From: Rhodopirellula sp. P2
GTDB taxonomy: Bacteria; Planctomycetota; Planctomycetia; Pirellulales; Pirellulaceae
DNA: 64,000 bases
Assembly (NCBI RefSeq): GCF_028768465.1
Contig: NZ_CP118225.1
Span: 3,453,001-3,517,000, forward strand
Direction: 5' to 3'
Part shown: positions 16,717-26,877 of the stretch, piece after piece
Layout of the letters: each line of letters begins with the position of its first letter
How positions within the stretch are numbered: position 1 is the stretch's first letter
Made by a program: the position numbers and the translations under genes
The notes under the pieces: generated by a model
What the model saw: only the letters and a program-made list of their open reading frames with translations
Database searches by the model: none
Told to the model about the DNA's origin: nothing

Positions 16717-18486
16717 ATGATTTCGACGCGTTTGCTGCTCGTTGCTTGCTTGCTTTTTTCCTCGTTTGCAGGGCTGGCAGTCAGGCCCGTGGTTGCGGAG
16801 GAAACCGTTGGGACGATTCTTGAGAAGGCCAAGAGTTTGGTCGACGTCGATGATTCGAGAGCACCTGGCATGACGGCTTCAGGGGAGCCGATCGTCGATC
16901 CGATGCGAGACATGCAGTCCAACGCAATCAAGAAACAATCGGCACCTTGGGGGCATTGGGGCAGCAATCCCAAGAAGTACAGCACCTGGACCAACCACAG
17001 CAATCGGTTGGTTCCGCTCTACACGTTCGGCTTCACGCTGAATGAACTGCGAGAAAAAGGAAGCCTGTACAGCAACCCGGATCGCATGCGAGCGCACTTC
17101 GGACGCGTGGACGAAAAGTCTTTGAACCCCCACGCCAACTACCACGATCAGATCGACGTGCACGATTTGCAGATGGCGGCGGCGAAGGCGGGCAAACGGC
17201 ATGTGATCCTGATGGTCTATGACGGAATGGATTGGCCAACGACGCGTGCGGCGGCTTTGTATCGCAATCAAAGCAATCGCTATGACACCGGCCGTGGGAC
17301 GGGGTTGTTGTTCCAAGACTATCGCGGCGTGAAGACGGACTTTGCCTTCATCGTCACGACACCGTTTTCGTCGGGCACGAAGTTTGACGTCAACTCACAA
17401 AGCATCACGGCACCCCATTCGGTGTCCACCGGTGGCTTCTCCGCCGAGCATGGGGGAGCGAAGCCGTGGCATGAGCAATCCCGTCGTGAATATGTGATTG
17501 GACAAGACCGCTTGGTCCCGCACACGGTCGCTGATTCCGCTGCGACGGCAACCAGTTTGATGGCCGGCGTGAAGACTTACAACGGTTCGATCAACGTGAT
17601 GCCCGATGGATCTCACGCGGTGCCAGTCGCTCAGAAATTACAAGCCGATGGCTTCAAGGTGGGGGCGGTGACCAGCGTTCCCGTCAGCCATGCCACCCCA
17701 GCAGCTTCGTATGCAAACAATGTCATTCGCCAGGACTATCAAGACATCAGCCGAGACTTGGTGGGGTTGCCATCCGCCTCCCATCGCAACGATCCGCTGC
17801 CTGGATTGGACTTGTTGATTGGCGGCGGATGGGGCGAAGGCACCGGGGCAGACAAATCCCAAGGCGAAAACTTCATGGAAGGCAACAAGTACTTTCATGA
17901 GTCGGATCGTGACACCTTGAAGAAGAACTACGCAGAAGGCAAACCTCATTCGTACGTGTTGGTCGAACGGACCGAAGGTCGTCCCGGCGCGGACGTGTTG
18001 CAAGACGCCACCGAAAAAGCAATCGCGGAAGACGCTCGCTTGATGGGCTTCTTCGGTACCAAAGGCGGACACCTGCCGTTCCAAACTGCCGATGGCAATT
18101 TCAATCCAACCTTTGATGTCAAAGGAACGGAACGTTACACCCAAGCCGATGTGATTGAAAATCCAACGCTGTCAGACATGACTCAGTCCGCCTTGCAGTT
18201 CTTGTCGGCTCCGGAAAAGGGCACCGACGAACGCTCCAAGTTCTGGTTGTTGGTCGAAGCTGGCGATGTTGACTGGGCCAACCACGCGAATAATTTGGAT
18301 AGCAGCATCGGAGCGGTGCTCAGTGGCGACAAGGCCTTTGGAACCATCGTGAACTGGGTCGAGGAAAATGAGGCCTGGGACGATACCGCTGTGTTTGTCA
18401 CCAGTGACCACGGTCACTTCTTGGTGCTCGAAAACGTCGACGCGATCAGCAACGCGGCCCAAAAAGCTGCCGCTGCGAACCGTTGA
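16717..18486 (+). CDS. Alkaline phosphatase, PhoA family, exported
   Basis: Hydrolyses phosphate monoesters in the periplasm using two zinc and one magnesium ion. Residues 1-28 are a signal peptide (LLLVACLLFSSFAGLAV). Asp169 in VILMVYDGMD begins the metal site. Ser274 in VADSAATATSLMAGVK is the nucleophile region. VEAGDVDWANHANN and VTSDHGH supply the remaining metal ligands. At 589 residues it is longer than E. coli PhoA (about 470), with extra sequence before the first metal motif. I see no Pho box upstream. The family is clear; the exact substrate is not. Confidence 0.92.
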   Translation: MISTRLLLVACLLFSSFAGLAVRPVVAEETVGTILEKAKSLVDVDDSRAPGMTASGEPIVDPMRDMQSNAIKKQSAPWGHWGSNPKKYSTWTNHSNRLVPLYTFGFTLNELREKGSLYSNPDRMRAHFGRVDEKSLNPHANYHDQIDVHDLQMAAAKAGKRHVILMVYDGMDWPTTRAAALYRNQSNRYDTGRGTGLLFQDYRGVKTDFAFIVTTPFSSGTKFDVNSQSITAPHSVSTGGFSAEHGGAKPWHEQSRREYVIGQDRLVPHTVADSAATATSLMAGVKTYNGSINVMPDGSHAVPVAQKLQADGFKVGAVTSVPVSHATPAASYANNVIRQDYQDISRDLVGLPSASHRNDPLPGLDLLIGGGWGEGTGADKSQGENFMEGNKYFHESDRDTLKKNYAEGKPHSYVLVERTEGRPGADVLQDATEKAIAEDARLMGFFGTKGGHLPFQTADGNFNPTFDVKGTERYTQADVIENPTLSDMTQSALQFLSAPEKGTDERSKFWLLVEAGDVDWANHANNLDSSIGAVLSGDKAFGTIVNWVEENEAWDDTAVFVTSDHGHFLVLENVDAISNAAQKAAAANR

Positions 18487-18609
18487 TTCCGTGAGCTGTT
18501 TCGGGGCAGGATTGGTTGCATTGCAGTTGCATTCACTCAGCCTTCCCTCCCTCATCAAAGTTTCTTGCCCTGTTGCCGAGTCCGTCGGATCAAAAGGAAG
18601 TGAATCTCA

Positions 18610-19596
18610 ATGACAATCCGCTGGGGACTGATCGGCACGGGTGACATTGCCCACAAACGCGTTGCCGCGGCGATCAAGGACGACCCGCGTTCCGAATTGG
18701 TCGCCGTTTGCCGGCGCAGCGAACAGGAACTGAACCGGTTTGCGGATCAGCACGGCGTTCCGCATCGATTCACCGACGCGGAGCAATTGATCGCATCGCC
18801 GGAAGTGGATGCGGTTTACATTGCCACGCCGGTCGATTGCCACTGCCCACAAACAATCGCGGCGGCGAATGCGGGCAAGCATGTGTTGGTTGAAAAGCCG
18901 ATGGCGATCGATCCGGAACAATGCCAACGCATGATCACCGCCTGTGAAAACGCGGGGGTGACTCTGGGCGTCGCCTACTACCGGCGTTTCTATCCCGCAG
19001 TTGAACGGATCAAACAACTGATCGAGTCAGGGGCTTTGGGGCATGTGCTGTCGATTGCTTGCGTGACCGGCAACCCCAACCGGTTTCCTGCGGATGATTG
19101 GCGGGTGGTGCTTGCCCGAGGTGGCGGAGGGCCGTTGATGGACATTGGCAGTCACCGTTTGGATTTGTTCCTGTACTTGATGGGCAATGTCCAATCCGTT
19201 CAATCCAGTCGGGTCGATTCGCCTGACTATGAAGCCGAGCAAGTGGCGACGTTGTTGGTGCAATTCACCAGCGGAGTTCATGGCGTGTTGCAGTGTTACT
19301 TCGGCACCGTCAACGCTCCCGATCGCTTGGAGGTCATCGGAACCAACGGTCGGGTCACCATCGAAGAACTCAACGGCGACGAACTGATGTTGTTCACCGC
19401 GGACGGCGTCACGCGAGAATCTCATCCACCGGCGGAGAACCTGCACGCGCCCCTGATCGAAGACTTCACATTGTCGCTGGAGGAAAATCGCGAGCCGCAG
19501 GTCAGTGGTTTCCGGGGAAAACAAACCAACGACATCATCGAAATGGCTTACGCAAACGCCGACGATTCGGAAAGTGCCGCCGGCATTCGGGTTTGA
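18610..19596 (+). CDS. Gfo/Idh/MocA family oxidoreductase
   Basis: 328 residues. The NAD(P)-binding Rossmann fold opens with WGLIGTGDIAHKRVAAAI, and the conserved EKPMAI motif follows at about residue 95. The C-terminal alpha/beta domain includes GGGPLMDIGSHRLDL, where the histidine is catalytic in this family. Members oxidise or reduce sugars, inositols or related compounds; the substrate cannot be assigned. Its stop lies one base from the end of the truncated rtcB on the other strand, so the breakpoint that removed the rtcB C-terminus may be right here. Confidence 0.9.
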   Translation: MTIRWGLIGTGDIAHKRVAAAIKDDPRSELVAVCRRSEQELNRFADQHGVPHRFTDAEQLIASPEVDAVYIATPVDCHCPQTIAAANAGKHVLVEKPMAIDPEQCQRMITACENAGVTLGVAYYRRFYPAVERIKQLIESGALGHVLSIACVTGNPNRFPADDWRVVLARGGGGPLMDIGSHRLDLFLYLMGNVQSVQSSRVDSPDYEAEQVATLLVQFTSGVHGVLQCYFGTVNAPDRLEVIGTNGRVTIEELNGDELMLFTADGVTRESHPPAENLHAPLIEDFTLSLEENREPQVSGFRGKQTNDIIEMAYANADDSESAAGIRV

Positions 19597-19597
19597 G

Positions 19598-20104
19598 TCA
19601 ATCGTCGGCGGGGGCACCGTCTTTGAGCACGAACTTTGAGGCGCCCTCGGTGGCAACTTGGAATCCAAGTGGGCCGTCGACACTACGACTTTTGGGAACA
19701 TGTCGTTGACCACGACCTGCGCCGGTGGGAACTCGTTTCGCAATCGCTTGGATCAGGCGGCGGCGAATTTTCCAATCCGCGATTTCTTCTTCGGGCAAAT
19801 CCGTTTGCAGCAAGCTCATGCTGCACTTGATATCGACCCCCACGGGACCGGGATAAACGTGGGTCGGAGAAACCATCACACAACCCACCGGCGCACCGTA
19901 GCCGACGTGGGCGTCCGGGTTCAGCACGACTTGCGAAACGCCAGGAGCCAGGCGACTGTTGATCGCTTGTTGAAAGGTTTGGCTTCCAAATGATTGCCGG
20001 ATGGGATCGGTCCCGATCACGGTGATCGGCGAGCATTCTTCGCCGACAGGCAAGGTGGCCGTCGCGGGGCCGCTGATTTGCAGCATTTGGTGCGTGGTGT
20101 CCAT
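19598..20104 (-). pseudogene. rtcB: RtcB-like RNA ligase, N-terminal fragment
   Basis: About 168 residues from ATG 20104 (MDTTHQ, with AGGA 8 bases upstream); the frame is open further upstream through tandem repeats. NPDAHVGYGAPVGCVMV and the GPVGVDIKCSM segment match the start of the RtcB catalytic domain, which ligates RNA 3'-phosphate or 2',3'-cyclic phosphate to 5'-OH ends. Complete RtcB proteins have roughly 400-480 residues; this one stops at 19598, and the oxidoreductase gene lies directly against it, so the remaining manganese-site histidines and the guanylylated histidine are missing. It is most likely a non-functional remnant, though a short regulatory paralogue cannot be excluded. 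Confidence 0.75.
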
Positions 20105-20189
20105 TGCACTGGTCCTGTTGAGTTCTTTCATACGTTTGATTGAACAACAAGAGGACACGGGTTGCCAAAGGTTCGCAGCGAATCGATCG

Positions 20190-20278
20190 AACCCAAAGCA
20201 GGACCCAAAAGCAGGACCCAAAAGCAGGACCCAAAAGCAGGACCCAAAAGCAGGACCCAAAAGCAGGACCCAAAAGCA
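20190..20278. repeat. 13-bp tandem repeat, six perfect copies
   Basis: GCAGGACCCAAAA is repeated exactly six times at 20198-20275, with partial units on either side (ACCCAAA before, GCA after). It lies between the truncated rtcB and the next gene. The unit is not a multiple of three, so adding or losing a copy would shift any reading frame through it. Confidence 0.95.
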
Positions 20279-20284
20279 ACCCGC

Positions 20285-21748
20285 TCAATCAGCTCGCGTG
20301 GGAAGCGTTCCCCGGAACAATTCGATCAGTTCTGTTTGGCGATTGAACAGATCTTTGGAGAGAGGTTGTTCGACTTTCGGCAAACGTCGGGGACGATCCC
20401 GTGCTTCGCTTTCAGTGGTGGCGATGGTTGGTTTCTCGCCCGGTGAGAGCTTGACATCAGCGTTTTCAAGTGGCGACCAGGATGGGGACGAATCAAATTC
20501 TTTGTTCGCCGCATCGGTCCCTGCTGACTCTGCCACAAACGACGCCGCTGCGACTGGGTGGGTGGACGCTTTGATTGGCGATCGGGGGGCGTTGGGCTCG
20601 GGAAGAGATGCTTTCAATTCGCTGAGTCGTGGCAGCTGATCAACAAAGCTTTCCAATGTTTTCAGGAGCGCCGAATCGCTGGGCAAGAACGTTGCGTTTT
20701 GACGCTGGGAAGGCTTCTGGCCATGCTCTTGTTGGGCCATTCTCACCAGTGGGCTTGCTGCGGGATCTCCCGGCACACAGTGCTTCAAGATTTCTCGTAG
20801 GTTGGCCTCGGTGATTCGACGGGTTGGACGACTGGAGTGAATCGGACGCATCAGCCGCAGATCACCGGCATCGGCACTCAGGCTCTGATCGTGACATTGC
20901 GCGCATCGGGCCAAGAGGATGGGTTGAATTCGTGCTGTGAAGGCATGCAGCAACCAAGAGTCCATGACCTCTTCGTGCAGTCGGTCGGTCGGCGTGGACT
21001 TCGGGGGAGCAATGGGCAAAGGTTGGTCCTCGTCGGTGCCCGTGGAAGACACTGCCGAAACTTGCGTTTCGGACATCTCGACGTAGCTGGCGTGCTGAAC
21101 ATCACTGGACGGAGAATCGGGTGAGTCCGGGCGGGCGATGTTCCGAAGTCGCGATTCGAGGTGTCGAGCTTCGGTGTTGTTGGGATCGATTTGATAGACG
21201 TCCATCAACTGCTGAACGGCTTGAGGATGCAGGCCTTGGTCGACGCACCAACGGGCAGCTGACAAGGCTCGCGGCAGCGGTCGTGGCGATGTTCTGGCGG
21301 TCAGCCATTCCTGGCGAAGTTCAAAGAGTGCCTCCAGGCTGTCTCTGGCACCAATCACTTCTTTGGCAGGGAGTCGGATTTCCGAACCGCCCTGACGGAC
21401 GATGACGGATTCACCAGCGATCTGCACGTCGCCCCGGAGGACGCGGTCATTGCGAAGCAGGATGAAACCGGAGTGCTCAGCGGATGGGGCCGATGACTTG
21501 GAGTGCCCCAGCGAGTGGTTCCCTGCCGCGTTGTTCCCTGCCGCGGTGGATTGTGCCATGACGTTCTGGGATGGGGGGAACCAGCCGGTTACGAACCCGA
21601 CCAGGGCGAGCCAACTGACGCACCACACGAGTAAATGTGCAGTGGCAAAACGCTCGGACGCAATGCGCCGAGGCACCCATCGACCTGCCGCGAAAAATTT
21701 TCGCGTTGGAACGGGGAGGAGTTCAGCGTGCGGGGAAAACTGGTTCAT
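20285..21748 (-). CDS. Membrane-anchored protein with a CxxCH cytochrome-like motif
   Basis: 487 residues from ATG 21748 (MNQFSPHAELL). One transmembrane segment at about residues 35-57 (LLVWCVSWLALVGFVTGW) precedes an exported body. Residues 85-150 look like a small beta domain (GFILLRNDRVLRGDVQIAGE), resembling domains fused to planctomycete cytochromes. The motif CAQCH at about residue 295 is a single c-type haem site within a short domain that continues to about residue 380, followed by a polar C-terminus. This agrees with planctomycete cytochrome c-like proteins of unknown role. Whether haem is bound is not shown by sequence alone. Confidence 0.7.
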   Translation of the reverse strand: MNQFSPHAELLPVPTRKFFAAGRWVPRRIASERFATAHLLVWCVSWLALVGFVTGWFPPSQNVMAQSTAAGNNAAGNHSLGHSKSSAPSAEHSGFILLRNDRVLRGDVQIAGESVIVRQGGSEIRLPAKEVIGARDSLEALFELRQEWLTARTSPRPLPRALSAARWCVDQGLHPQAVQQLMDVYQIDPNNTEARHLESRLRNIARPDSPDSPSSDVQHASYVEMSETQVSAVSSTGTDEDQPLPIAPPKSTPTDRLHEEVMDSWLLHAFTARIQPILLARCAQCHDQSLSADAGDLRLMRPIHSSRPTRRITEANLREILKHCVPGDPAASPLVRMAQQEHGQKPSQRQNATFLPSDSALLKTLESFVDQLPRLSELKASLPEPNAPRSPIKASTHPVAAASFVAESAGTDAANKEFDSSPSWSPLENADVKLSPGEKPTIATTESEARDRPRRLPKVEQPLSKDLFNRQTELIELFRGTLPTRAD

Positions 21749-22014
21749 ATTCGACGCAGCTACCAAATTTGGGGGCTCGGAGTCAACGCACGACCTTGGA
21801 TTTTCAGTGCTCGGGCTGAAATGGCACATGATTTGACGGGCTCTGACACTGGCGTGTATTCCGCGATTGAGAACCTGCTCGGGAAAGAGGGGCTTTGAAA
21901 CACGAGGACGCCTGAGTTTGGGCTTTCGGTCGTGGGCTGCTTTTCGTGACACTCGCTGGGCTTGTTTCAACGCAATTTTCAGTGCTCACCGACCCCTTGT
22001 TTCGACGATCCACC

Positions 22015-25000
22015 ATGCTCCTTGACGGACCATTCATTCGCTCCGGTCGTTCTCGAACTGCTCGTCAGTCTGCGATTTCAAGGTCGCTTGGCTGGGGACT
22101 GGCGATTTGCTTCTGCGCAGGAGTTGCTGGCAGTGCAAATGGTCAGGGGGCTGCGCCGGACTTCCATTCATCGACCGTTCAAACGCCAGTCGCGCCGGAG
22201 CAGTCCATTCTGCAGGTCGCGGCTTACGCACCCTTTCAGGCCGATGACTCGTCGGGCACGGCCGCGACAGGCGGCGGAGCCACCGAAGCCCCCCCCAAGC
22301 CGAAGAGCGACCTCAGCAGCGTGGAAGCGGTTGCTGCGGAAATGGAATCCGTGAACAACGACGCGATCTTGGATCCGATGTTGAAGAATCGGTTGTTGGA
22401 GTCTTTGAAGAGTCTTCAGGCCGTCCTGACCGCGCGGCAGGAAGCCGGCAATCGCGTGGCCTCGTATGAAAAGTCGCTGCTGTCGATCGCAGAAGAAAAG
22501 AAACGTTACAAAACGCTGGCCGCGCAAGATGTCGTGGTCAAGCCGATCGAAGCGGATCGCTACATGGCGATTGAGCAAATTCAGCAGAAACAAGCGGAAG
22601 CCAGTCTCAGCTTGGATGCTGCTCGCAGCAAGTTGCAGAAAGTCGAGTCGGACATCACGGCTCGGAAAGAGACCTTGGAGAAGCTGCCTGAGCAAATTGT
22701 TCAGACTCGGAAGGAAATCGAAAAACTAGCTGGCGAAACGATCGGCGAAATCAACGATGATCCGGACGGACGTTTACGCCATGTTCGGGAGATCGAGCTG
22801 AAGGCAAAGCTGGACGAAGCACGCCAACGTTTAGCGGCCTATCAGCAACAGCAGACGCTCTTCGAATCGCAAGGCGACTTGTTGCCGTTGATGAAGACGG
22901 CGGCGGAAAAGGAATTGGCCGAAGCGGAAGCAAAGGCGCAAGCCTGGTCGGCAACCTTGGCGAAGAAACGACAAAGCGAAATCGGCAAGGATCTGAAAGA
23001 TTTCAAACGGCAATTGGAAGCCAAGGGCGATGACCCCGAAGACTCCTTGATCTTATCGCTCCAAGAACGCTGGATACGGATCGCCGGCGAGAAAGATCGC
23101 ATCAGCCGAACGCTCAATGATGAAAGTGCTGAACTCGACAAGCTGTCCGAACGCCGCACGAAAATTTCCAAGGACATCGAAGAGAACATTGCAACATCGG
23201 GAGGGTTGACCAGCACTTTGGGGGTCGAGTTGCTGTTGCTCAAGAACAAGCTCCCCTCCCTCACGCCAATCAATGCTCGCATTACCGAGCTGAGGCAGGA
23301 TATCGAGAGCAACCGTGCACTCCAAACACAATTGGAACTGACTCTCGAGGGGATTCTGGACAACTCATCGATCGGGCTCTCGCTGGAGAACATCGAAGGC
23401 GTTTCGATGCCTCAAGGAAAACTGTCCGAAGATGAGATCCGGTTGGTCAACAAGTTCATCTCGGACTTGAGCGATTACATCGTTCAGATGGTCAGTCTGC
23501 AAAGCCAACTGGAACAAAAACAGAGGGTGGTACTGCATCTGACGTCGATCATCGATACAAAAATCGTCTGGATCAAAAGTCAGCCAGCATTTCGGTTGAA
23601 CGACTTGGTGGTTTCTTGGCAGGTATTTCGCGCGATCGTTCATCCCGATAACTTGCTTCTCTTGGGACGCTGCGTGCTCAAGGGGCTGCTCAATCGTCCG
23701 GAGCTGATCGCGATCGCATTGATTGCGATCTTCACCATTCTTTACGCTGGGGCACGCTTGCGTCGACGAATCGCGACCCACGGGGAACGTGCCCGCAGTC
23801 GTCAAAGCGTCTCTTTGAAACCCACTTTGGCGGCGACATTGTTGTCGTGGGCGTTGGTGCTGCCATTGGTTGGATTGCTATGGATCCTCGGGGACGCGTT
23901 GCTGGCGTCGGGTGCCAGTGAAGCGATTGTCCGGGCAACAGCCAAGGCGTTTCATTTGGCGGCTGTGGCGGTGACTCCGATTGAGTTGTTGCGTCAATGT
24001 CTGCGTCGGGAAGGCTTGGCGGTGGCGCACTTTGGGGCCGATGAGACGTCGATCGGCCCCTTGCGGAAATGGTTGCGATTGATGATCGACATCGGCGTGC
24101 CACTTTTGATTTTTTACGGCATCGCGGAGAACCTTGGTCGCTGGCAAGCGGCTGCGGCGCTGAGTCGCGTGATGTTGGTGCTGGGGATGATTCTGGTCAG
24201 CGTGGTTTTGTGGCGATCGTTTTCACCCGCCACCGGAGTCTTTTCCAAACACATTCAGCTCAATCCAAACGGATGGATGTCTCGGCTGAGGTACATCTGG
24301 TTCGGATTCATTCTGGTCGTGCCACTGGCCCTCGCGTTCATCGCTTTGATCGGCCTGAGCAGTGGGGCGCGTGTTTTGGTTGAACAACTCTATCTGACGC
24401 TGTGGCTTTGTTTGCTGACTTACTACATCAGCGGATTTGTTAACCGTTGGTTGCTGACCAATCGCCGTCGATTGACGATGGCCGTTCACCGAGAACGCTT
24501 GGAAGAATCGGAACGGTTGGGTGCGGGCGGAGTCGAGATCGAACCGAGCACTTCGATGGAAGCCTCGGAAATCAATGCTCAGACAACTCGATTGTTGCAG
24601 ACCATCCTGTTCATCGTGGCTTTGGTCGGTGTCGCGTTGGTGTGGTCGCCGGTGTTGCCCGCGGTCGAGTATTTGGACCAAGTCAAATTGGGGTGGACCA
24701 CCACCGACGCTGACGGCAACGTTTCGCCGGTCACGCTGAAGAACATTGTGTTTGCGATCCCGATCATCGTGTTGACTTGGGTGTCGGTGCGAAACTTGCC
24801 CGGTTTGATTGAAGGCGTGTTGCTGGAACGGTTGCCGTTGGACAAACCGGCTCGGTACGCGATCACGACGCTGGGAACCTACGCGTTGATCACGTTTGGC
24901 ATTCTGATGACAGCCAAGGCGCTCGGGTTGCATTGGCAGAACATTCAGTGGCTGGTTGCGGCGCTGGGCGTCGGACTCGGGTTCGGATTGCAAGAGATTT

Positions 25001-25548
25001 TTGCGAACTTTGTCAGCGGTTTGATTTTGTTGTTCGAGCAGCCCATCCGCGTTGGCGACGTGGTCACGCTCGGCGACACCACCGGTGTGGTGGCACGGAT
25101 TCGAATTCGGGCGACCACAGTGACCAACTGGGATCGCCAGGAATTGGTGATCCCCAACAAAGATTTGATCACCGGGCGGCTGGTGAACTGGACTCTGACC
25201 GACAGCACCAACCGGATTGTCGTCAACGTGGGAGTTGCCTACGGAAGCGACACCGAAGTCGCTTGTGAATTGCTGCGAACCATTTGCGATGAGCACCCCA
25301 AGATCTCGAAGGATCCCGGACCGGTGGTGACATTCGAGGGCTTTGGGGATTCGACCCTGAACTTGGTTCTCCGGTGCTATCTGGCGACGCTGGATGATCG
25401 TTTGAAGACCATTCACGAGCTTCACACGGAAATCAACAAACGCTTCCATGCGGCGGGTTTGGAAATCGCTTTCCCACAACGCGACTTGCATCTGCGTTCC
25501 TTGCCACCCGAATTGATGGAACGGCTGGGTGCGTCCCAAAGGAGCTGA
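22015..25548 (+). CDS. Large MscS-family mechanosensitive channel (MscK-like)
   Basis: About 1177 residues from ATG 22015; the frame extends to 21946. A signal-like segment comes first (LGWGLAICFCAGVAG), followed by about 450 residues of periplasmic coiled coil rich in Lys, Glu and Gln. About ten transmembrane segments lie between residues 540 and 990, and the MscS domain sits at the C-terminus: GVGLGFGLQEIFANFVSGLI is the pore-lining TM3, then RVGDVVTLGDTTGVVARI, DRQELVIPNKDLI and the cytoplasmic vestibule. It should open on membrane tension during hypo-osmotic shock. The size and architecture resemble E. coli MscK/MscM rather than small MscS. Confidence 0.92.
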   Translation: MLLDGPFIRSGRSRTARQSAISRSLGWGLAICFCAGVAGSANGQGAAPDFHSSTVQTPVAPEQSILQVAAYAPFQADDSSGTAATGGGATEAPPKPKSDLSSVEAVAAEMESVNNDAILDPMLKNRLLESLKSLQAVLTARQEAGNRVASYEKSLLSIAEEKKRYKTLAAQDVVVKPIEADRYMAIEQIQQKQAEASLSLDAARSKLQKVESDITARKETLEKLPEQIVQTRKEIEKLAGETIGEINDDPDGRLRHVREIELKAKLDEARQRLAAYQQQQTLFESQGDLLPLMKTAAEKELAEAEAKAQAWSATLAKKRQSEIGKDLKDFKRQLEAKGDDPEDSLILSLQERWIRIAGEKDRISRTLNDESAELDKLSERRTKISKDIEENIATSGGLTSTLGVELLLLKNKLPSLTPINARITELRQDIESNRALQTQLELTLEGILDNSSIGLSLENIEGVSMPQGKLSEDEIRLVNKFISDLSDYIVQMVSLQSQLEQKQRVVLHLTSIIDTKIVWIKSQPAFRLNDLVVSWQVFRAIVHPDNLLLLGRCVLKGLLNRPELIAIALIAIFTILYAGARLRRRIATHGERARSRQSVSLKPTLAATLLSWALVLPLVGLLWILGDALLASGASEAIVRATAKAFHLAAVAVTPIELLRQCLRREGLAVAHFGADETSIGPLRKWLRLMIDIGVPLLIFYGIAENLGRWQAAAALSRVMLVLGMILVSVVLWRSFSPATGVFSKHIQLNPNGWMSRLRYIWFGFILVVPLALAFIALIGLSSGARVLVEQLYLTLWLCLLTYYISGFVNRWLLTNRRRLTMAVHRERLEESERLGAGGVEIEPSTSMEASEINAQTTRLLQTILFIVALVGVALVWSPVLPAVEYLDQVKLGWTTTDADGNVSPVTLKNIVFAIPIIVLTWVSVRNLPGLIEGVLLERLPLDKPARYAITTLGTYALITFGILMTAKALGLHWQNIQWLVAALGVGLGFGLQEIFANFVSGLILLFEQPIRVGDVVTLGDTTGVVARIRIRATTVTNWDRQELVIPNKDLITGRLVNWTLTDSTNRIVVNVGVAYGSDTEVACELLRTICDEHPKISKDPGPVVTFEGFGDSTLNLVLRCYLATLDDRLKTIHELHTEINKRFHAAGLEIAFPQRDLHLRSLPPELMERLGASQRS

Positions 25549-25673
25549 TCAGTCTGGCCCAGAAATTCTTCCCTCTCCTTGGCCAGCGGATTGGGCGGGC
25601 GATGCCAGGGAGTGGCCGCTTTGAACTACAATGACGGGGAAAAGTGGCGTTCTTCTTCTGGAGTGATTGTTTG

Positions 25674-26858
25674 ATGCGGTTTCGTACCTTGTTTGCTGGT
25701 TGTTGTTTGCTCGGATCATTGTCGGCTCCCGTCGCTGATTTATCAGCGGAAGAGGCGTTGTCGTTTGAGATTCGTTTGTTGACCCTGGATGCCAATGAAG
25801 GCATCGCCGCCGGGGATGTCGATGGCGATGGCAAGACCGACTTGGTCGCCGGACGGAATTGGTTTCGCAACGGCGATTGGGCTCCCCGCCCCTTGCGAGC
25901 GATCGAAGACTGGAACGGATACGTTCAGAGCAATGGCGATTATCTGTTTGACGTCGACTCCGACGGGAAGTTGGATGTCATTGCAGGATCGTTTCTGCCC
26001 ACCGAGGTGAAGTGGTATCGCAATCCAGGCGAAGAAGAGTTGCGGTTGGGCAAGATGTGGCCTGAGTCCACTTTGGTTGACACGGGAGCCACTGCTAACG
26101 AAGGCCAATTGTTCGAGGACATCGATGGCGATGGCCGTCCCGAATGGATTGTGAACAGTTGGAAGAATGAAGTCCCGACGGTGATTTGGAGACTCGAACC
26201 GACTGATTCAAAGGAAACTGGGAAGCCAGCCTACGAAATGAAGCGTCAAGTATTAGGCGAGCAATTCAATGGCCATGGGATTGGCGTTGGTGACATCAAT
26301 GGCGACGGTCGAAACGACATCCTGGTCGGTTGGGGATGGTACGAACAACCCGCCGACGATCCATGGGGACAACCTTGGATCGCCCACCAGGATTGGAAAC
26401 TGCATGCCAGTTTGCCAATGTTGATCAAAGACATCGATCAAGATGGCGACAACGACCTGATCTATGGCGAAGGTCACGACTACGGATTGCAGTGGTGGGA
26501 GAACACCGGGGTGGATGCATCCGGTTCCATTGAGTGGAAAACGCACGAGATCGATCGACGATTCAGTCAGCCGCACTCCATGATTTGGGTGGATCTGGAT
26601 GGCGATGGCAACCAGGATCTTGTGACCGGCAAACGCTACTACGCACACAACGGAGGTGATCCGGGCGGAAAAGAAGTTCCGTGTCTGTACTGGTACTCGT
26701 TCGATGTTGCGTCAAAATCCTTTCAGCGGCACGTGATTGACGAAGGCCGTGTGGGAACCGGGTTGCAAATCATTGCCGAAGATCTGAACGACGACGGCAA
26801 AATGGACCTGGCAGTGGCCGGAAAAAGCGGCACTTACCTCTTGTTAGCCAAACCCTGA
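25674..26858 (+). CDS. Secreted FG-GAP/VCBS repeat protein
   Basis: 394 residues from ATG 25674, with a signal peptide (LFAGCCLLGSLSAPVADLSA). The body consists of calcium-binding FG-GAP/VCBS-type repeats with motifs such as DVDGDGKTDLVAG, DVDSDGKLDVIAG, DINGDGRNDILVG, DIDQDGDNDLIYG and DLDGDGNQDLVTG, at least six in total, forming a probable beta-propeller. Such proteins are common in planctomycetes and usually act outside the cytoplasm in adhesion or polymer binding. The specific partner is unknown. Confidence 0.9.
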   Translation: MRFRTLFAGCCLLGSLSAPVADLSAEEALSFEIRLLTLDANEGIAAGDVDGDGKTDLVAGRNWFRNGDWAPRPLRAIEDWNGYVQSNGDYLFDVDSDGKLDVIAGSFLPTEVKWYRNPGEEELRLGKMWPESTLVDTGATANEGQLFEDIDGDGRPEWIVNSWKNEVPTVIWRLEPTDSKETGKPAYEMKRQVLGEQFNGHGIGVGDINGDGRNDILVGWGWYEQPADDPWGQPWIAHQDWKLHASLPMLIKDIDQDGDNDLIYGEGHDYGLQWWENTGVDASGSIEWKTHEIDRRFSQPHSMIWVDLDGDGNQDLVTGKRYYAHNGGDPGGKEVPCLYWYSFDVASKSFQRHVIDEGRVGTGLQIIAEDLNDDGKMDLAVAGKSGTYLLLAKP

Positions 26859-26877
26859 CGCTCGCTCGAAACCATTG

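Noticed and set aside
16328-16717. N-terminal extension of the helical protein upstream of the response regulator
   Set aside because: The frame is open to 16717, but the extra residues are Arg/Ser-rich, not conserved in character, and a better start exists at 16327.
20190-20278. CRISPR array
   Set aside because: The repeats are 13 bp and directly adjacent with no unique spacers, so this is a simple tandem repeat.
24223-25539. 438-residue minus-strand frame opposite the MscS gene
   Set aside because: It is an antisense shadow rich in His, Gln and Arg; the plus-strand protein has clear family motifs.
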